Origin: Flavobacterium ajazii
GTDB taxonomy: Bacteria > Bacteroidota > Bacteroidia > Flavobacteriales > Flavobacteriaceae
Assembly: GCF_010614725.1 (NCBI RefSeq)
Contig: NZ_JAAEHL010000002.1
Span: forward strand, 248,001-312,000
Direction of reading: 5' to 3'
DNA: 64,000 bases
In this document: one piece after another, positions 33,731 through 41,353 of the stretch
Layout of the letters: each line of letters begins with the position of its first letter
How positions within the stretch are numbered: position 1 is the stretch's first letter
Made by a program: the position numbers and the translations under genes
Notes under the pieces: model-generated
Told to the model about the DNA's origin: nothing
Databases searched by the model: none
Seen by the model: only the letters and a program-made list of their open reading frames with translations

Positions 33731-33749
33731 AATGAAGAAAAAATGAAGA
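33731..33749 (-). promoter_or_regulatory. direct-repeat box, candidate response-regulator site 2
   Basis: AATGAAGA (33731-33738), AAA, AATGAAGA (33742-33749): 11-bp period, 9 bp from the -7 box and 60 bp from the ATG, identical geometry to 31216-31234. Confidence 0.6.
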
Positions 33750-33860
33750 AGTTCTACATAATGAATAATTTAACTAGACATTAACTATTAGGATAATTTT
33801 CAAAAAGCAAATCGTTTTTTAAAACCCAATTGTTTATTTTTACAGACTAATATTTTTTAT

Positions 33861-36698
33861 ATGTCTACTCAAAAACGCCTTTTTCTTCTAGATGCTTATG
33901 CATTAATTTTTCGTGGTTATTATGCCTTCATTAAAAACCCGAGAATCAACTCAAAAGGAATGGATACATCTGCAATTATGGGTTTTATGAACTCACTTTT
34001 AGATGTTATTAAAAGAGAAAAACCAGATCATTTGGCTGTTGCTTTTGATAAAGGCGGAAGTCATGTAAGAACAGAAATGTTTGTTGAATATAAAGCCAAT
34101 CGTGATGCAACACCTGAGGCTATTAAAATTGCAGTTCCTTATATTCAGGAGTTATTACGCGCAATGCATATTCCAATTATTGAAGTCGAAGGATGTGAAG
34201 CCGATGACTTAATTGGAACTATTGCAAAACAAGCCGAAAAACAGAATTATAAAGTTTATATGGTAACTCCTGATAAGGATTTTGCTCAATTGGTTTCTGA
34301 AAATATTTTTATGTATAAGCCTGCCCGTATGGGTAACGGAATCGAAATTTGGGGAATTCCAGAAGTTTTAGCAAAATTTGAAATTGAAAGACCGGAACAG
34401 GTAATTGATTTTCTTGGAATGATGGGTGATGCTGTCGATAATATCCCCGGACTGCCTGGTGTGGGCGAAGTAACAGCTAAAAAATTCCTTAAAGAATTTG
34501 GCACTATGGAAAACCTTTTAGAAAATACACATTTGCTAAAAGGAAAAATGAAAGAAAATATCGAAGCTAATAAAGAAAAAGGTATTTTATCTAAAAAACT
34601 GGCTGCAATTATTACAGATTGTGACGTTACCTTTAATGAAGATGACTACGAACTTTCTCGTCCGGATATTGAAAAAACCGATGCTATTTTTCAGGAATTA
34701 GAATTTAGAAGAATGGCAGAACAGTTTGATAATTTGTTTAAAACAGACGGAACTCAAACCGCTCCTGCTCCATCCGACGCTAAATTATATAAAAAATCAC
34801 AGCCTAAAAATGAAGACCAGTTTGATCTTTTTGGAAGTACTTCTGCAGAAGATGATTTAGATACTGCAAGAACTTCATTCTACAATACTTTAGAAAATAC
34901 TGAACATTCGTATCAAACCATACAGGGTGATTTAGGAATTAAATTGCTTTTACAGAATCTGCAAAAACAGACTTCTGTTTGTTTTGATACTGAAACAACT
35001 GGAATTGATGCTTTACATGCTGAATTGGTTGGAATGTCGTTTTCTTACGAAAAAGGAAAAGCTTTTTATATTCCGTTTCCGGAAAATCAGGAAGAAGCAA
35101 AAACTTTGATTGAGAAATTTGTTCCGTTTTTCGAAAATGAAAACATTGAAAAAATAGGACAGAATTTAAAATACGATTTAAAAATCCTTTCTAATTATGG
35201 CGTTACGGTAAAAGGAAAACTTTTTGATACGATGATTGCGCATTATCTGATCAATCCGGATATGCGCCATAATATGGATATTTTGGCTGAAACGTATTTA
35301 AAATATTCTCCAAAATCAATTGAAACTTTAATTGGAAAAAAAGGAAAAAATCAGCTTTCTATGCGAGATGTTCCTTTAGAAGACATCAAAGAATATGCAG
35401 CCGAAGATGCTGATATTACACTTCAATTAAAAGAAATCTTTACAACCGAATTAGATAAAACTGAAACTAAAAAATTGTTTGACGAGATAGAGATTCCGTT
35501 AGTAAGCGTTTTGGCTGACATGGAAACAGAAGGAATTCGTCTGGACGTTGATTTCTTAAAAGAAATGTCTAAAGAAATAGATGTTGAAATCAAATCTTTA
35601 GAACAAAAAATTTACGAAACTGCAGGAGAGAAATTTAATCTTGCTTCTCCAAAACAGTTAGGAGATATTTTATTCGATAAACTTAAAATTGGCGGAGCTA
35701 AACAAAAGAAAACCAAGACAGGTCAATATGCGACCGGAGAAGAAGTTTTGACGTATTTAGCAAACGACAACCCCATTGTAAAAGACATCTTAGACTGGCG
35801 TCAAATGGTAAAATTACAAAGTACTTATATTTTGGCTTTACCTGAACAGGTTGACAAAAAAACACAGCGTGTTCACACCGACTATATGCAGACTGTTGCC
35901 GCAACAGGGCGTTTGAGTTCTAATAACCCAAACTTACAGAATATTCCAATTCGTACCGAAAGAGGCCGTCAGATTCGTAAAGCTTTCGTTGCACGCGATG
36001 AAAATTACACCTTAATCTCTGCCGATTACTCTCAAATTGAGTTGCGAATTATTGCAGCTTTAAGCGGTGAAGAAAATATGATTAAAGCTTTCCAAAACGG
36101 AGAAGATATCCACAGAGCTACCGCTGCAAAAGTATTTGATGTAGCATTAGATGAAGTCTCCCGCGAGCAAAGAAGCAACGCTAAAACTGTAAACTTCGGA
36201 ATTATCTACGGTGTTTCTGCTTTTGGATTAAGTAATCAGACTTCGTTATCAAGAAGCGAAAGTGCTGCTTTAATTGAAGCCTATTACAAAACCTATCCCC
36301 GATTAAAATCATACATTCAGGAACAAGTAGAATTTGCCCGCGAAAATGGCTATGTTCAAACAATCTTAGGCCGTCGCCGTTATTTAAAAGACATTAACTC
36401 TGCAAATGCAGTCGTAAGAAGTGCCGCTGAACGAAATGCTGTAAATGCTCCAATTCAGGGAAGTGCAGCCGATGTTATTAAAATTGCAATGATCAATATC
36501 CATAAAAAACTTCGTGACGAAAACTGGAAATCTAAAATGCTGCTTCAGGTACATGATGAGCTTGTATTTGACGTGCATAACGACGAATTAGAAAAGATTC
36601 AACCTATGATCAAACACGAAATGGAAAATGCTTTTAAAATGACTGTTCCGCTAGAAGTTGAATTAGGTTTAGGCAAAAACTGGCTGGAAGCACATTAA
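33861..36698 (+). CDS. polA: DNA polymerase I
   Basis: 945 residues, full length. The 5'-nuclease domain (about 1-295; LLDAYALIFRGYYAF; ADDLIGTIA; DNIPGLPGVGEVTA), the 3'-5' exonuclease (about 340-540) with all motifs present (FDTETTG; GQNLKYDLKIL; YAAEDADIT), and the polymerase domain with motif A SADYSQIELRIIAALSGEE, motif B RSNAKTVNFGIIYG and motif C LQVHDELVF. It fills gaps and removes primers in replication and repair. Proofreading is intact, unlike in some bacteria. Monocistronic, ends at a bidirectional terminator. Confidence 0.97.
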   Translation: MSTQKRLFLLDAYALIFRGYYAFIKNPRINSKGMDTSAIMGFMNSLLDVIKREKPDHLAVAFDKGGSHVRTEMFVEYKANRDATPEAIKIAVPYIQELLRAMHIPIIEVEGCEADDLIGTIAKQAEKQNYKVYMVTPDKDFAQLVSENIFMYKPARMGNGIEIWGIPEVLAKFEIERPEQVIDFLGMMGDAVDNIPGLPGVGEVTAKKFLKEFGTMENLLENTHLLKGKMKENIEANKEKGILSKKLAAIITDCDVTFNEDDYELSRPDIEKTDAIFQELEFRRMAEQFDNLFKTDGTQTAPAPSDAKLYKKSQPKNEDQFDLFGSTSAEDDLDTARTSFYNTLENTEHSYQTIQGDLGIKLLLQNLQKQTSVCFDTETTGIDALHAELVGMSFSYEKGKAFYIPFPENQEEAKTLIEKFVPFFENENIEKIGQNLKYDLKILSNYGVTVKGKLFDTMIAHYLINPDMRHNMDILAETYLKYSPKSIETLIGKKGKNQLSMRDVPLEDIKEYAAEDADITLQLKEIFTTELDKTETKKLFDEIEIPLVSVLADMETEGIRLDVDFLKEMSKEIDVEIKSLEQKIYETAGEKFNLASPKQLGDILFDKLKIGGAKQKKTKTGQYATGEEVLTYLANDNPIVKDILDWRQMVKLQSTYILALPEQVDKKTQRVHTDYMQTVAATGRLSSNNPNLQNIPIRTERGRQIRKAFVARDENYTLISADYSQIELRIIAALSGEENMIKAFQNGEDIHRATAAKVFDVALDEVSREQRSNAKTVNFGIIYGVSAFGLSNQTSLSRSESAALIEAYYKTYPRLKSYIQEQVEFARENGYVQTILGRRRYLKDINSANAVVRSAAERNAVNAPIQGSAADVIKIAMINIHKKLRDENWKSKMLLQVHDELVFDVHNDELEKIQPMIKHEMENAFKMTVPLEVELGLGKNWLEAH

Positions 36699-36743
36699 TC
36701 ACAAAACACTCTTATTTCCTTAATAAAGAAAACACTCTTTTAT

Positions 36744-36775
36744 AAAAAAATCCATTCGAATCGAATGGATTTTTT
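36744..36775. terminator. bidirectional terminator after polA
   Basis: Near-perfect palindrome: A-run, TCCATTCGA / TCGAATGGA around a single central base, T-run at 36770-36777. It serves polA and the convergent DUF5362 gene ending at 36784. Confidence 0.9.
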
Positions 36776-36783
36776 TTCATATT

Positions 36784-37242
36784 TTATCTTGCAAATAGAG
36801 CTCCTAATACCGCAAAAACTAATATTAATCCATACAATATCATAATTGACAAAGTAAAGATTCCAATAAATTTATAGTGTGATTTTAGGTATTCAAAAGA
36901 ATTAGTTAACGCCTCTGAATCATTTTCTCTAAAAGCTCTTTTTGCATTTACCGCAAACTTATTTAAATAATAAACCGGAAAAAAATAAATAGCAGCTATA
37001 ACAAAATAAAAAACTCCCATCATTACTCCAAAAGAACCTCCCATTACTCCCATTCCCGGAACAGAACTTCCGAGTGTAGAAAAAATCGCCCCTGCAAAAA
37101 GAGCAATTAAAACTATAAGACCAATTCCAATATAACCAAGAATTGATAAAAAGTATGCCCATTTAGCCGTTTCTTTTAAAAAGTCTTTTGCAGATTCATC
37201 GAGATGCAGCTCAAATTTTTCAAATACTGAAGTTTCTTCCAT
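36784..37242 (-). CDS. DUF5362 family membrane protein
   Basis: 152 residues with four predicted helices in two pairs: FLSILGYIGIGLIVLIALFA (about 32-52), then the glycine-rich stretch GSSVPGMGVMGGSFGVMMG leading into FYFVIAAIYFFPVYYLNKF (about 78-97), and FIGIFTLSIMILYGLILVFA (about 125-145). A conserved basic stretch NAKRAFRENDSEALTNSFEY links helices 3 and 4; the pattern matches DUF5362. Function unknown; inner membrane. A -7 box lies 28 nt upstream. It is convergent with polA. Confidence 0.8.
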   Translation of the reverse strand: MEETSVFEKFELHLDESAKDFLKETAKWAYFLSILGYIGIGLIVLIALFAGAIFSTLGSSVPGMGVMGGSFGVMMGVFYFVIAAIYFFPVYYLNKFAVNAKRAFRENDSEALTNSFEYLKSHYKFIGIFTLSIMILYGLILVFAVLGALFAR

Positions 37243-37270
37243 TTTAAATATTTTTTAGTTAGGTGAGCAA

Positions 37271-37278
37271 CAAACATA
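37271..37278 (-). promoter_or_regulatory. -7 promoter element of the DUF5362 gene
   Basis: Minus-strand TATGTTTG, perfect TAnnTTTG, 28 nt upstream of the ATG at 37242. Confidence 0.55.
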
Positions 37279-37363
37279 AGAAAAATATTGTTTAAAAAAC
37301 TGTGTCTGAAATTTCAAAAAATCAATTCAAATTCCAATTTAAGATCCGAATTTTGAGCAAAAA

Positions 37364-37393
37364 AAAAACCACCACATTTCTGTGATGGTTTTT
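37364..37393 (-). terminator. terminator of tRNA-Thr copy 1
   Basis: 13-bp stem AAAAACCACCACA / TGTGATGGTTTTT (one wobble pair), 4-nt loop TTTC, T-run on the minus strand. It abuts the tRNA 3' end (37395) and is nearly identical to the terminator at 37545-37570. Confidence 0.9.
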
Positions 37394-37394
37394 G

Positions 37395-37468
37395 AGCCGA
37401 TAGAGGGACTCGAACCCACGACCTGCTGATTACAAATCAGCTGCTCTAGCCAGCTGAGCTACATCGGC
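37395..37468 (-). tRNA. tRNA-Thr (anticodon TGT), copy 1
   Basis: Minus-strand cloverleaf of 74 nt: acceptor GCCGATG / TATCGGC, D-arm GCTCAGCTGGCTAGAGC, anticodon arm GCTGA-TTTGTAA-TCAGC with anticodon TGT, T-arm GTGGG-TTCGAGT-CCCTC region. CCA is not encoded. A copy that looks identical lies at 37577-37650, 182 bp away. Confidence 0.95.
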
Positions 37469-37482
37469 CTATTTTACGGGTG

Positions 37483-37512
37483 CAAAGATAAAATTGTTTT
37501 TTATATTTCCAA
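37483..37512 (-). promoter_or_regulatory. consensus promoter of tRNA-Thr copy 1
   Basis: Minus strand: TTG (37512-37510), 19 nt, TATCTTTG (37490-37483), then CACCCG; leader 14 nt. Confidence 0.85.
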
Positions 37513-37544
37513 AATAAATTTGACACCTCTCTCTATAATTTAAA

Positions 37545-37570
37545 AAACCACCACATTTCTGTGATGGTTT
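37545..37570 (-). terminator. terminator of tRNA-Thr copy 2
   Basis: 11-bp stem AAACCACCACA / TGTGATGGTTT, loop TTTC, T-run on the minus strand; near duplicate of 37364-37393. Confidence 0.88.
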
Positions 37571-37576
37571 CCGTTG

Positions 37577-37650
37577 AGCCGATAGAGGGACTCGAACCCA
37601 CGACCTGCTGATTACAAATCAGCTGCTCTAGCCAGCTGAGCTACATCGGC
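37577..37650 (-). tRNA. tRNA-Thr (anticodon TGT), copy 2
   Basis: Same 74-nt cloverleaf as copy 1, anticodon TGT. The repeat includes the terminator (near identical) and part of the promoter region (CACCCG after the -7 box), consistent with a tandem duplication of the whole unit. Confidence 0.95.
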
Positions 37651-37663
37651 CTCATTACGGGTG

Positions 37664-37693
37664 CAAATATAAAGCGGTTTTTGGTTTTGCCAA
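37664..37693 (-). promoter_or_regulatory. consensus promoter of tRNA-Thr copy 2
   Basis: Minus strand: TTG (37693-37691), 19 nt, TATATTTG (37671-37664), then CACCCG; leader 13 nt. Confidence 0.85.
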
Positions 37694-37726
37694 AATAAAT
37701 CTGCACTTTTTTATACTTTTTTTTGC

Positions 37727-37993
37727 TTATAATGCGTTGATTTTTTCAATCAATTGATTAGCAGCTTGTTCTAATTCAATGTTGATTTGTTTGAAGTGTG
37801 CTTTTTTATTTTCAACGTTTTTAGCGTTCACTTTTGTAATCAAAGTATCAAAAGCATTGATAGCTTCATCAACTAAAGCATTCGTTTCCGGAGTAGGATT
37901 TCCTGTTGTAGACATCTCAAACAAATAAACTGCCTCAATAATATCTCCTAATACAAAATTGATGTCTTTCTTTAAATTTTTAACGTTTGCCAT
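37727..37993 (-). CDS. small helical protein of unknown function
   Basis: 88 residues from ATG 37993 (MANVKNLKKDINFVLGDIIE). Predicted almost entirely helical with a heptad-like distribution (LVDEAINAFDTLITKVNAKN; IELEQAANQLIEKINAL), no signal peptide and no Cys. I do not recognise a named family, but the protein looks conserved and cytoplasmic. A TTG at 38023 in frame would add ten residues; it is part of the -7 box at 38021-38028, so the ATG is the real start. It lies 57 nt downstream of manA but has its own promoter. Confidence 0.75.
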   Translation of the reverse strand: MANVKNLKKDINFVLGDIIEAVYLFEMSTTGNPTPETNALVDEAINAFDTLITKVNAKNVENKKAHFKQINIELEQAANQLIEKINAL

Positions 37994-38020
37994 TTTTATT
38001 ATAATTTTAATTTGCGTTTG

Positions 38021-38028
38021 CAAAAATA
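38021..38028 (-). promoter_or_regulatory. -7 promoter element of the 37727-37993 gene
   Basis: Minus-strand TATTTTTG, perfect TAnnTTTG, 27 nt upstream of the ATG; sits in the gap after manA. Confidence 0.55.
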
Positions 38029-38050
38029 CGCATAATCTTTAGAATATATG

Positions 38051-39019
38051 TTAAGAAATGTAAATTTCTAAAATTGAAGCATTTCCATTCAAAACAAATG
38101 CTTTCATCTCCGCAGGAACTAAAACAGTATCCCCTTTTTTATACGATTGCTTAAATCCATCGTATTCAATTTCAAAACTTCCTTCAATACACATATAAAC
38201 CGTAAACGTCTCGCCTGATTTTGAAACTTCAACTTTATTTTCTAATGGAATAAAATTGGTCGTAAAATAAGGACAGTCTACAACAACATTTGATGTATTA
38301 GTTTTTGTCTCGTATTTTTTCTGCGTATCTACTTTATTATAATTTATAGCATCTAATGCCAAATCTACATGCAGTTCTCTTGTATTTCCCTCAGCATCTT
38401 TACGGTCAAAATCATATAAACGATACGTTATATCTGATGTCTGCTGAATCTCAGCTACAACCAATCCCGCGCCTATTGCATGAACTGTTCCGGTTTCTAA
38501 AAAGAAAACATCTCCTGATTTTGCTTTAACATCATCCAAGATAGAAACTAAAGTCTTATCATTTAAATGTTTCAAATATTCTTCTTTACTTGAATTTTCT
38601 TTAAAACCAACAATAATCCTTGCATCAGCATCTGCCTGCATGATGTACCACATTTCAGTTTTACCAAATGAATTATGTCTTTCTTTGGCCAGTTTATCAT
38701 TTGGATGCACCTGAATCGAAAGATCTTCACGAGCATCTAAATATTTAAAAAGTAAAGGAAATTGTTTCCCAAAACGTTCGTAAACTCTAGTCCCAAGAAT
38801 TTCATTCGGAATTTCATCAATAAGTTCCATTAATGTTTTCCCTTTCAAATCACCATTCGCTACAATACTCACATCGCCTTCTACAGTAGACAGTTCCCAA
38901 CTCTCACCGGTAATTTTTGAAACAATTGGTTTATTTAGAATTGTTTTTAGTTTTTCTCCTCCCCAGATTCTTTCTTTTAAAATCGGTTCAAATTGCAAAG
39001 GGTATAATTTTGATTTCAT
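38051..39019 (-). CDS. manA: mannose-6-phosphate isomerase, class I
   Basis: 322 residues, the short Bacillus/Bacteroidota type. Converts fructose-6-phosphate and mannose-6-phosphate; the product feeds GDP-mannose and GDP-fucose synthesis, relevant for the polysaccharide locus at 54.9-64 kb. Zinc-site segments are present: LSIQVHPNDKLA (Gln, His) near residue 96, GKTEMWYI (Glu) near 113 and LETGTVHAIGAG (His) near 170; the catalytic Arg lies in DITYRLYDFDR. Last gene of an apparent idi-queD-bcp-manA run (60 nt after bcp). Cytoplasmic. Confidence 0.93.
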   Translation of the reverse strand: MKSKLYPLQFEPILKERIWGGEKLKTILNKPIVSKITGESWELSTVEGDVSIVANGDLKGKTLMELIDEIPNEILGTRVYERFGKQFPLLFKYLDAREDLSIQVHPNDKLAKERHNSFGKTEMWYIMQADADARIIVGFKENSSKEEYLKHLNDKTLVSILDDVKAKSGDVFFLETGTVHAIGAGLVVAEIQQTSDITYRLYDFDRKDAEGNTRELHVDLALDAINYNKVDTQKKYETKTNTSNVVVDCPYFTTNFIPLENKVEVSKSGETFTVYMCIEGSFEIEYDGFKQSYKKGDTVLVPAEMKAFVLNGNASILEIYIS

Positions 39020-39079
39020 GTTTTTTTTGAGGCTAATATCTTTATTAATTCAATATATATCTAATACTATTTTTAAATT

Positions 39080-39538
39080 TTATAATACTAATTCCTTAAT
39101 TGTTTCCAATGCTTTCGGAATATGACTAGCAGCATTCATACTGTCAAAAATCAGAATTACAACACCGTTTCTGTCGATAACATAAGTTACTCTTCCAGGC
39201 AAAAGTCCAAACAAATTATTTCGGACTCCAAAAAGATGTCTAAGCCTCTTATCCTGATCTGACAATAAGATAAAAGGCAGTTCATGTTTTTTGGCAAACT
39301 TATGATGTGATTTTACACTATCACTGCTGATTCCAATTACTTCAGCTCCTAAATCTTTAAAATCTTCATATTGATCCCTAAAACTACAGGCTTCAGTAGT
39401 ACATCCAGGCGTATTATCTTTTGGGTAAAAATAAATCACGAGTGGCTTTCGACCTAAAACATTCTTGCTTTCGAAAACTTCTCCGTGACTATCTTTGGCA
39501 GTAAAATTCGGAACTATATCTCCTATTTTTAGTGACAT
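39080..39538 (-). CDS. bcp: thioredoxin-dependent peroxiredoxin, BCP/PrxQ type
   Basis: 152 residues. Peroxidatic Cys and resolving Cys are in PGCTTEACSFRDQYEDF (C-x4-C spacing of PrxQ, residues about 45-51); the preceding YFYPKDNTPG and the later GVRNNLFGLLPGRVTYVIDR are typical. It reduces H2O2 and organic hydroperoxides with thioredoxin. No signal peptide, so cytoplasmic. It starts 3 nt after queD, so the genes are surely co-transcribed. Confidence 0.94.
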   Translation of the reverse strand: MSLKIGDIVPNFTAKDSHGEVFESKNVLGRKPLVIYFYPKDNTPGCTTEACSFRDQYEDFKDLGAEVIGISSDSVKSHHKFAKKHELPFILLSDQDKRLRHLFGVRNNLFGLLPGRVTYVIDRNGVVILIFDSMNAASHIPKALETIKELVL

Positions 39539-39541
39539 TCT

Positions 39542-39952
39542 TTATTCTCCTTTATAAGTTACAAAATTGCGATCCGTTTCATTCAAAACAACTTCTAAAT
39601 CAAAATCGGTCTGAATTCTTTTTCTAATTTTATTCCATATCACAACAGCAATATTTTCTGCAGTTGGATTCAAATCCTGAAATTCCGGTACATCCAGATT
39701 CAGGTTTTTGTGATCAAACGGAAGTTCTACTTCTTCACGTATAATATCCGCCAATACTTTCACATCTAAAACAAAACCGGTTTCCGGGTCAATTTTTCCT
39801 GTAACACTTACTGTTAAACCATAATTATGACCGTGAAAATTAGGATTATTGCATTTTCCAAAAACAGCATCGTTTTTTTCAAATGTCCAGTCTTTCCTGT
39901 ACAATCGATGTGCAGCATTAAAATGCGCTTTTCTTGATATGGTTACTTTCAT
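39542..39952 (-). CDS. queD: 6-carboxytetrahydropterin synthase / PTPS family
   Basis: 136 residues. Zinc ligands: His in FNAAHRL and the two His in NFHGHNYGL; catalytic Cys in GKCNNPNFHG; further signature DHKNLN near residue 86 and NPTAENIAVVIW near 104. The enzyme makes 6-carboxy-tetrahydropterin from dihydroneopterin triphosphate in queuosine synthesis; some homologues make 6-pyruvoyl-tetrahydropterin instead. No queC or queE gene is in the window, so the exact branch cannot be told. Lies 19 nt after idi and 3 nt before bcp. Confidence 0.9.
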   Translation of the reverse strand: MKVTISRKAHFNAAHRLYRKDWTFEKNDAVFGKCNNPNFHGHNYGLTVSVTGKIDPETGFVLDVKVLADIIREEVELPFDHKNLNLDVPEFQDLNPTAENIAVVIWNKIRKRIQTDFDLEVVLNETDRNFVTYKGE

Positions 39953-39971
39953 CAGGTTGTGGTTGGTATCG

Positions 39972-40499
39972 TTAAATTTTATGGTCTTCTAAATAATGAT
40001 AAAATTCATCAAAAATTATTTTAAACCAAACGGTATAAATTTCGGGCTGTTTTTCAATATCTTCTCTTATATCTTCAATTTTCATCCATTTCCAATCCTC
40101 TACCTCATCTAAATTAATAGCCGGTTTATCATTATAATACCCTATCATCACATGATCGAGTTCATGCTCTGTTAAACCATTATCAAAAGGCGCTTTGTAT
40201 ATAAAATGAAACAATTCCTTCAATTCTGTCCTAAAACCCATTTCTTCAAACAATCGTCTGCTTCCTGCTTCTGTATTGGACTCCCCTTCACGCTGATGAC
40301 TGCAACAGGTATTGGTCCAGAGTAAAGGCGAATGATATTTTTGGTGAGCACGCTGCTGCAGCATTATTTCATTTTTATTATTTAAAATAAAAACCGAAAA
40401 AGCGCGATGTAAAACTGCTTTTTCGTGTGCTTCTAATTTTGGCATTAAACCAATTTGCTCGTCATTTTGATTAACTAGTATTACGTTTTCTTCTGTCAT
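39972..40499 (-). CDS. idi: isopentenyl-diphosphate delta-isomerase, type 1
   Basis: 175 residues, Nudix fold. Catalytic Cys in LLWTNTCCSHQREGE (near residue 68), Nudix-type metal segment AGSRRLFEEMGF and catalytic Glu in TEHELDHVMIGYY (near 115). It interconverts IPP and DMAPP in isoprenoid synthesis, which also supplies undecaprenyl phosphate for the polysaccharide locus. First gene of the run idi-queD-bcp-manA, with a -7 box 17 nt upstream of its ATG. Confidence 0.93.
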   Translation of the reverse strand: MTEENVILVNQNDEQIGLMPKLEAHEKAVLHRAFSVFILNNKNEIMLQQRAHQKYHSPLLWTNTCCSHQREGESNTEAGSRRLFEEMGFRTELKELFHFIYKAPFDNGLTEHELDHVMIGYYNDKPAINLDEVEDWKWMKIEDIREDIEKQPEIYTVWFKIIFDEFYHYLEDHKI

Positions 40500-40516
40500 A
40501 AGGCGTGTTGATGTAA

Positions 40517-40524
40517 CAAAAATA
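40517..40524 (-). promoter_or_regulatory. -7 promoter element of the idi-queD-bcp run
   Basis: Minus-strand TATTTTTG, perfect TAnnTTTG, 17 nt upstream of the idi ATG. Confidence 0.55.
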
Positions 40525-40760
40525 CGAAAAAAGAAATGGCTTGAAAATCTCAGAAAAGATTATGAAAAGTTTAACTAAGCTCCGAATCGCCTTATTTTAC
40601 TGAAATACAACATACTGAATTTACTAAATACTCAAAATTCCTTTAAAATAAAGACATAAAAACTGCATCATCTTGTTTTTCGTAAATAAACAAAAAGTTA
40701 AAACATACTTAAACATATCTGAATTACCATTTAAAGGTATTTTTACACAAAATCTCATTG

Positions 40761-40768
40761 TAACTTTG
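40761..40768 (+). promoter_or_regulatory. -7 promoter element of msrB-msrA
   Basis: TAACTTTG, perfect TAnnTTTG, 24 nt before the ATG at 40793. It excludes the longer frame beginning at 40673. Confidence 0.6.
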
Positions 40769-40792
40769 GAACACAGACTAATACATCAAAAT

Positions 40793-41353
40793 ATGAAAAT
40801 AAAAAACATAATTCTTAACTTCTGCTTTATTTTACCTCTTTTTATTTTGCAGGCATGTGGACAAAACACAAAAAAACAACCCGCAAGTAATACCACTCGA
40901 GAGAACACGATAAACAAACCCGGAAACCCTTATTATTCAAACACAGACACTACAAAACTTAAAGTGAGTGATGCCGAATGGAAAAAAGTTTTACCTGAAG
41001 ATGTATATGCAGTAATGCGTGAAGCTGACACCGAAAGACCCTTTACCGGAAAATACTGGAATACTGATGAAAAGGGAACTTATTATTGCGCTTCGTGCGG
41101 AAATAAACTTTTCAAATCTACTGCTAAATTCTCCAGTAGCTGCGGGTGGCCAAGTTTCTTTGAACAGGAGAACAAAAAAAGCATCATATTTAAGGAAGAT
41201 AATTCAATTGGAATGGAGCGAATCGAAACATTATGCGGACGCTGCGGTGGTCATTTAGGCCATATATTTGACGATGGTCCGGAACCTACCGGAAAGCGTT
41301 ACTGCATGAATTCAATCGCTCTTGATTTTATCCCTGAAAACAAACAAAAATGA
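40793..41353 (+). CDS. msrB: exported methionine-R-sulfoxide reductase lipoprotein
   Basis: 186 residues from ATG 40793. Signal segment ends in a lipobox (FILQAC, Cys21), so the enzyme is anchored in the envelope. The MsrB domain (about 57-182) has both zinc pairs (YYCASCGNKL; CGRCGGHLGH) and the catalytic Cys in RYCMNSIAL; the substrate segment SSSCGWPSFF is intact. It reduces Met-R-sulfoxide in exported proteins. The stop overlaps the msrA start (ATGA at 41350-41353). A longer in-frame start at 40673 precedes the -7 box and is rejected. Confidence 0.95.
   Translation: MKIKNIILNFCFILPLFILQACGQNTKKQPASNTTRENTINKPGNPYYSNTDTTKLKVSDAEWKKVLPEDVYAVMREADTERPFTGKYWNTDEKGTYYCASCGNKLFKSTAKFSSSCGWPSFFEQENKKSIIFKEDNSIGMERIETLCGRCGGHLGHIFDDGPEPTGKRYCMNSIALDFIPENKQK

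Noticed and set aside
24601-37693. tRNA pairs as integration (att) sites of a mobile element
   Set aside because: No integrase, no phage genes and no direct repeats of tRNA 3' ends other than the complete copies; genes on both sides are housekeeping.
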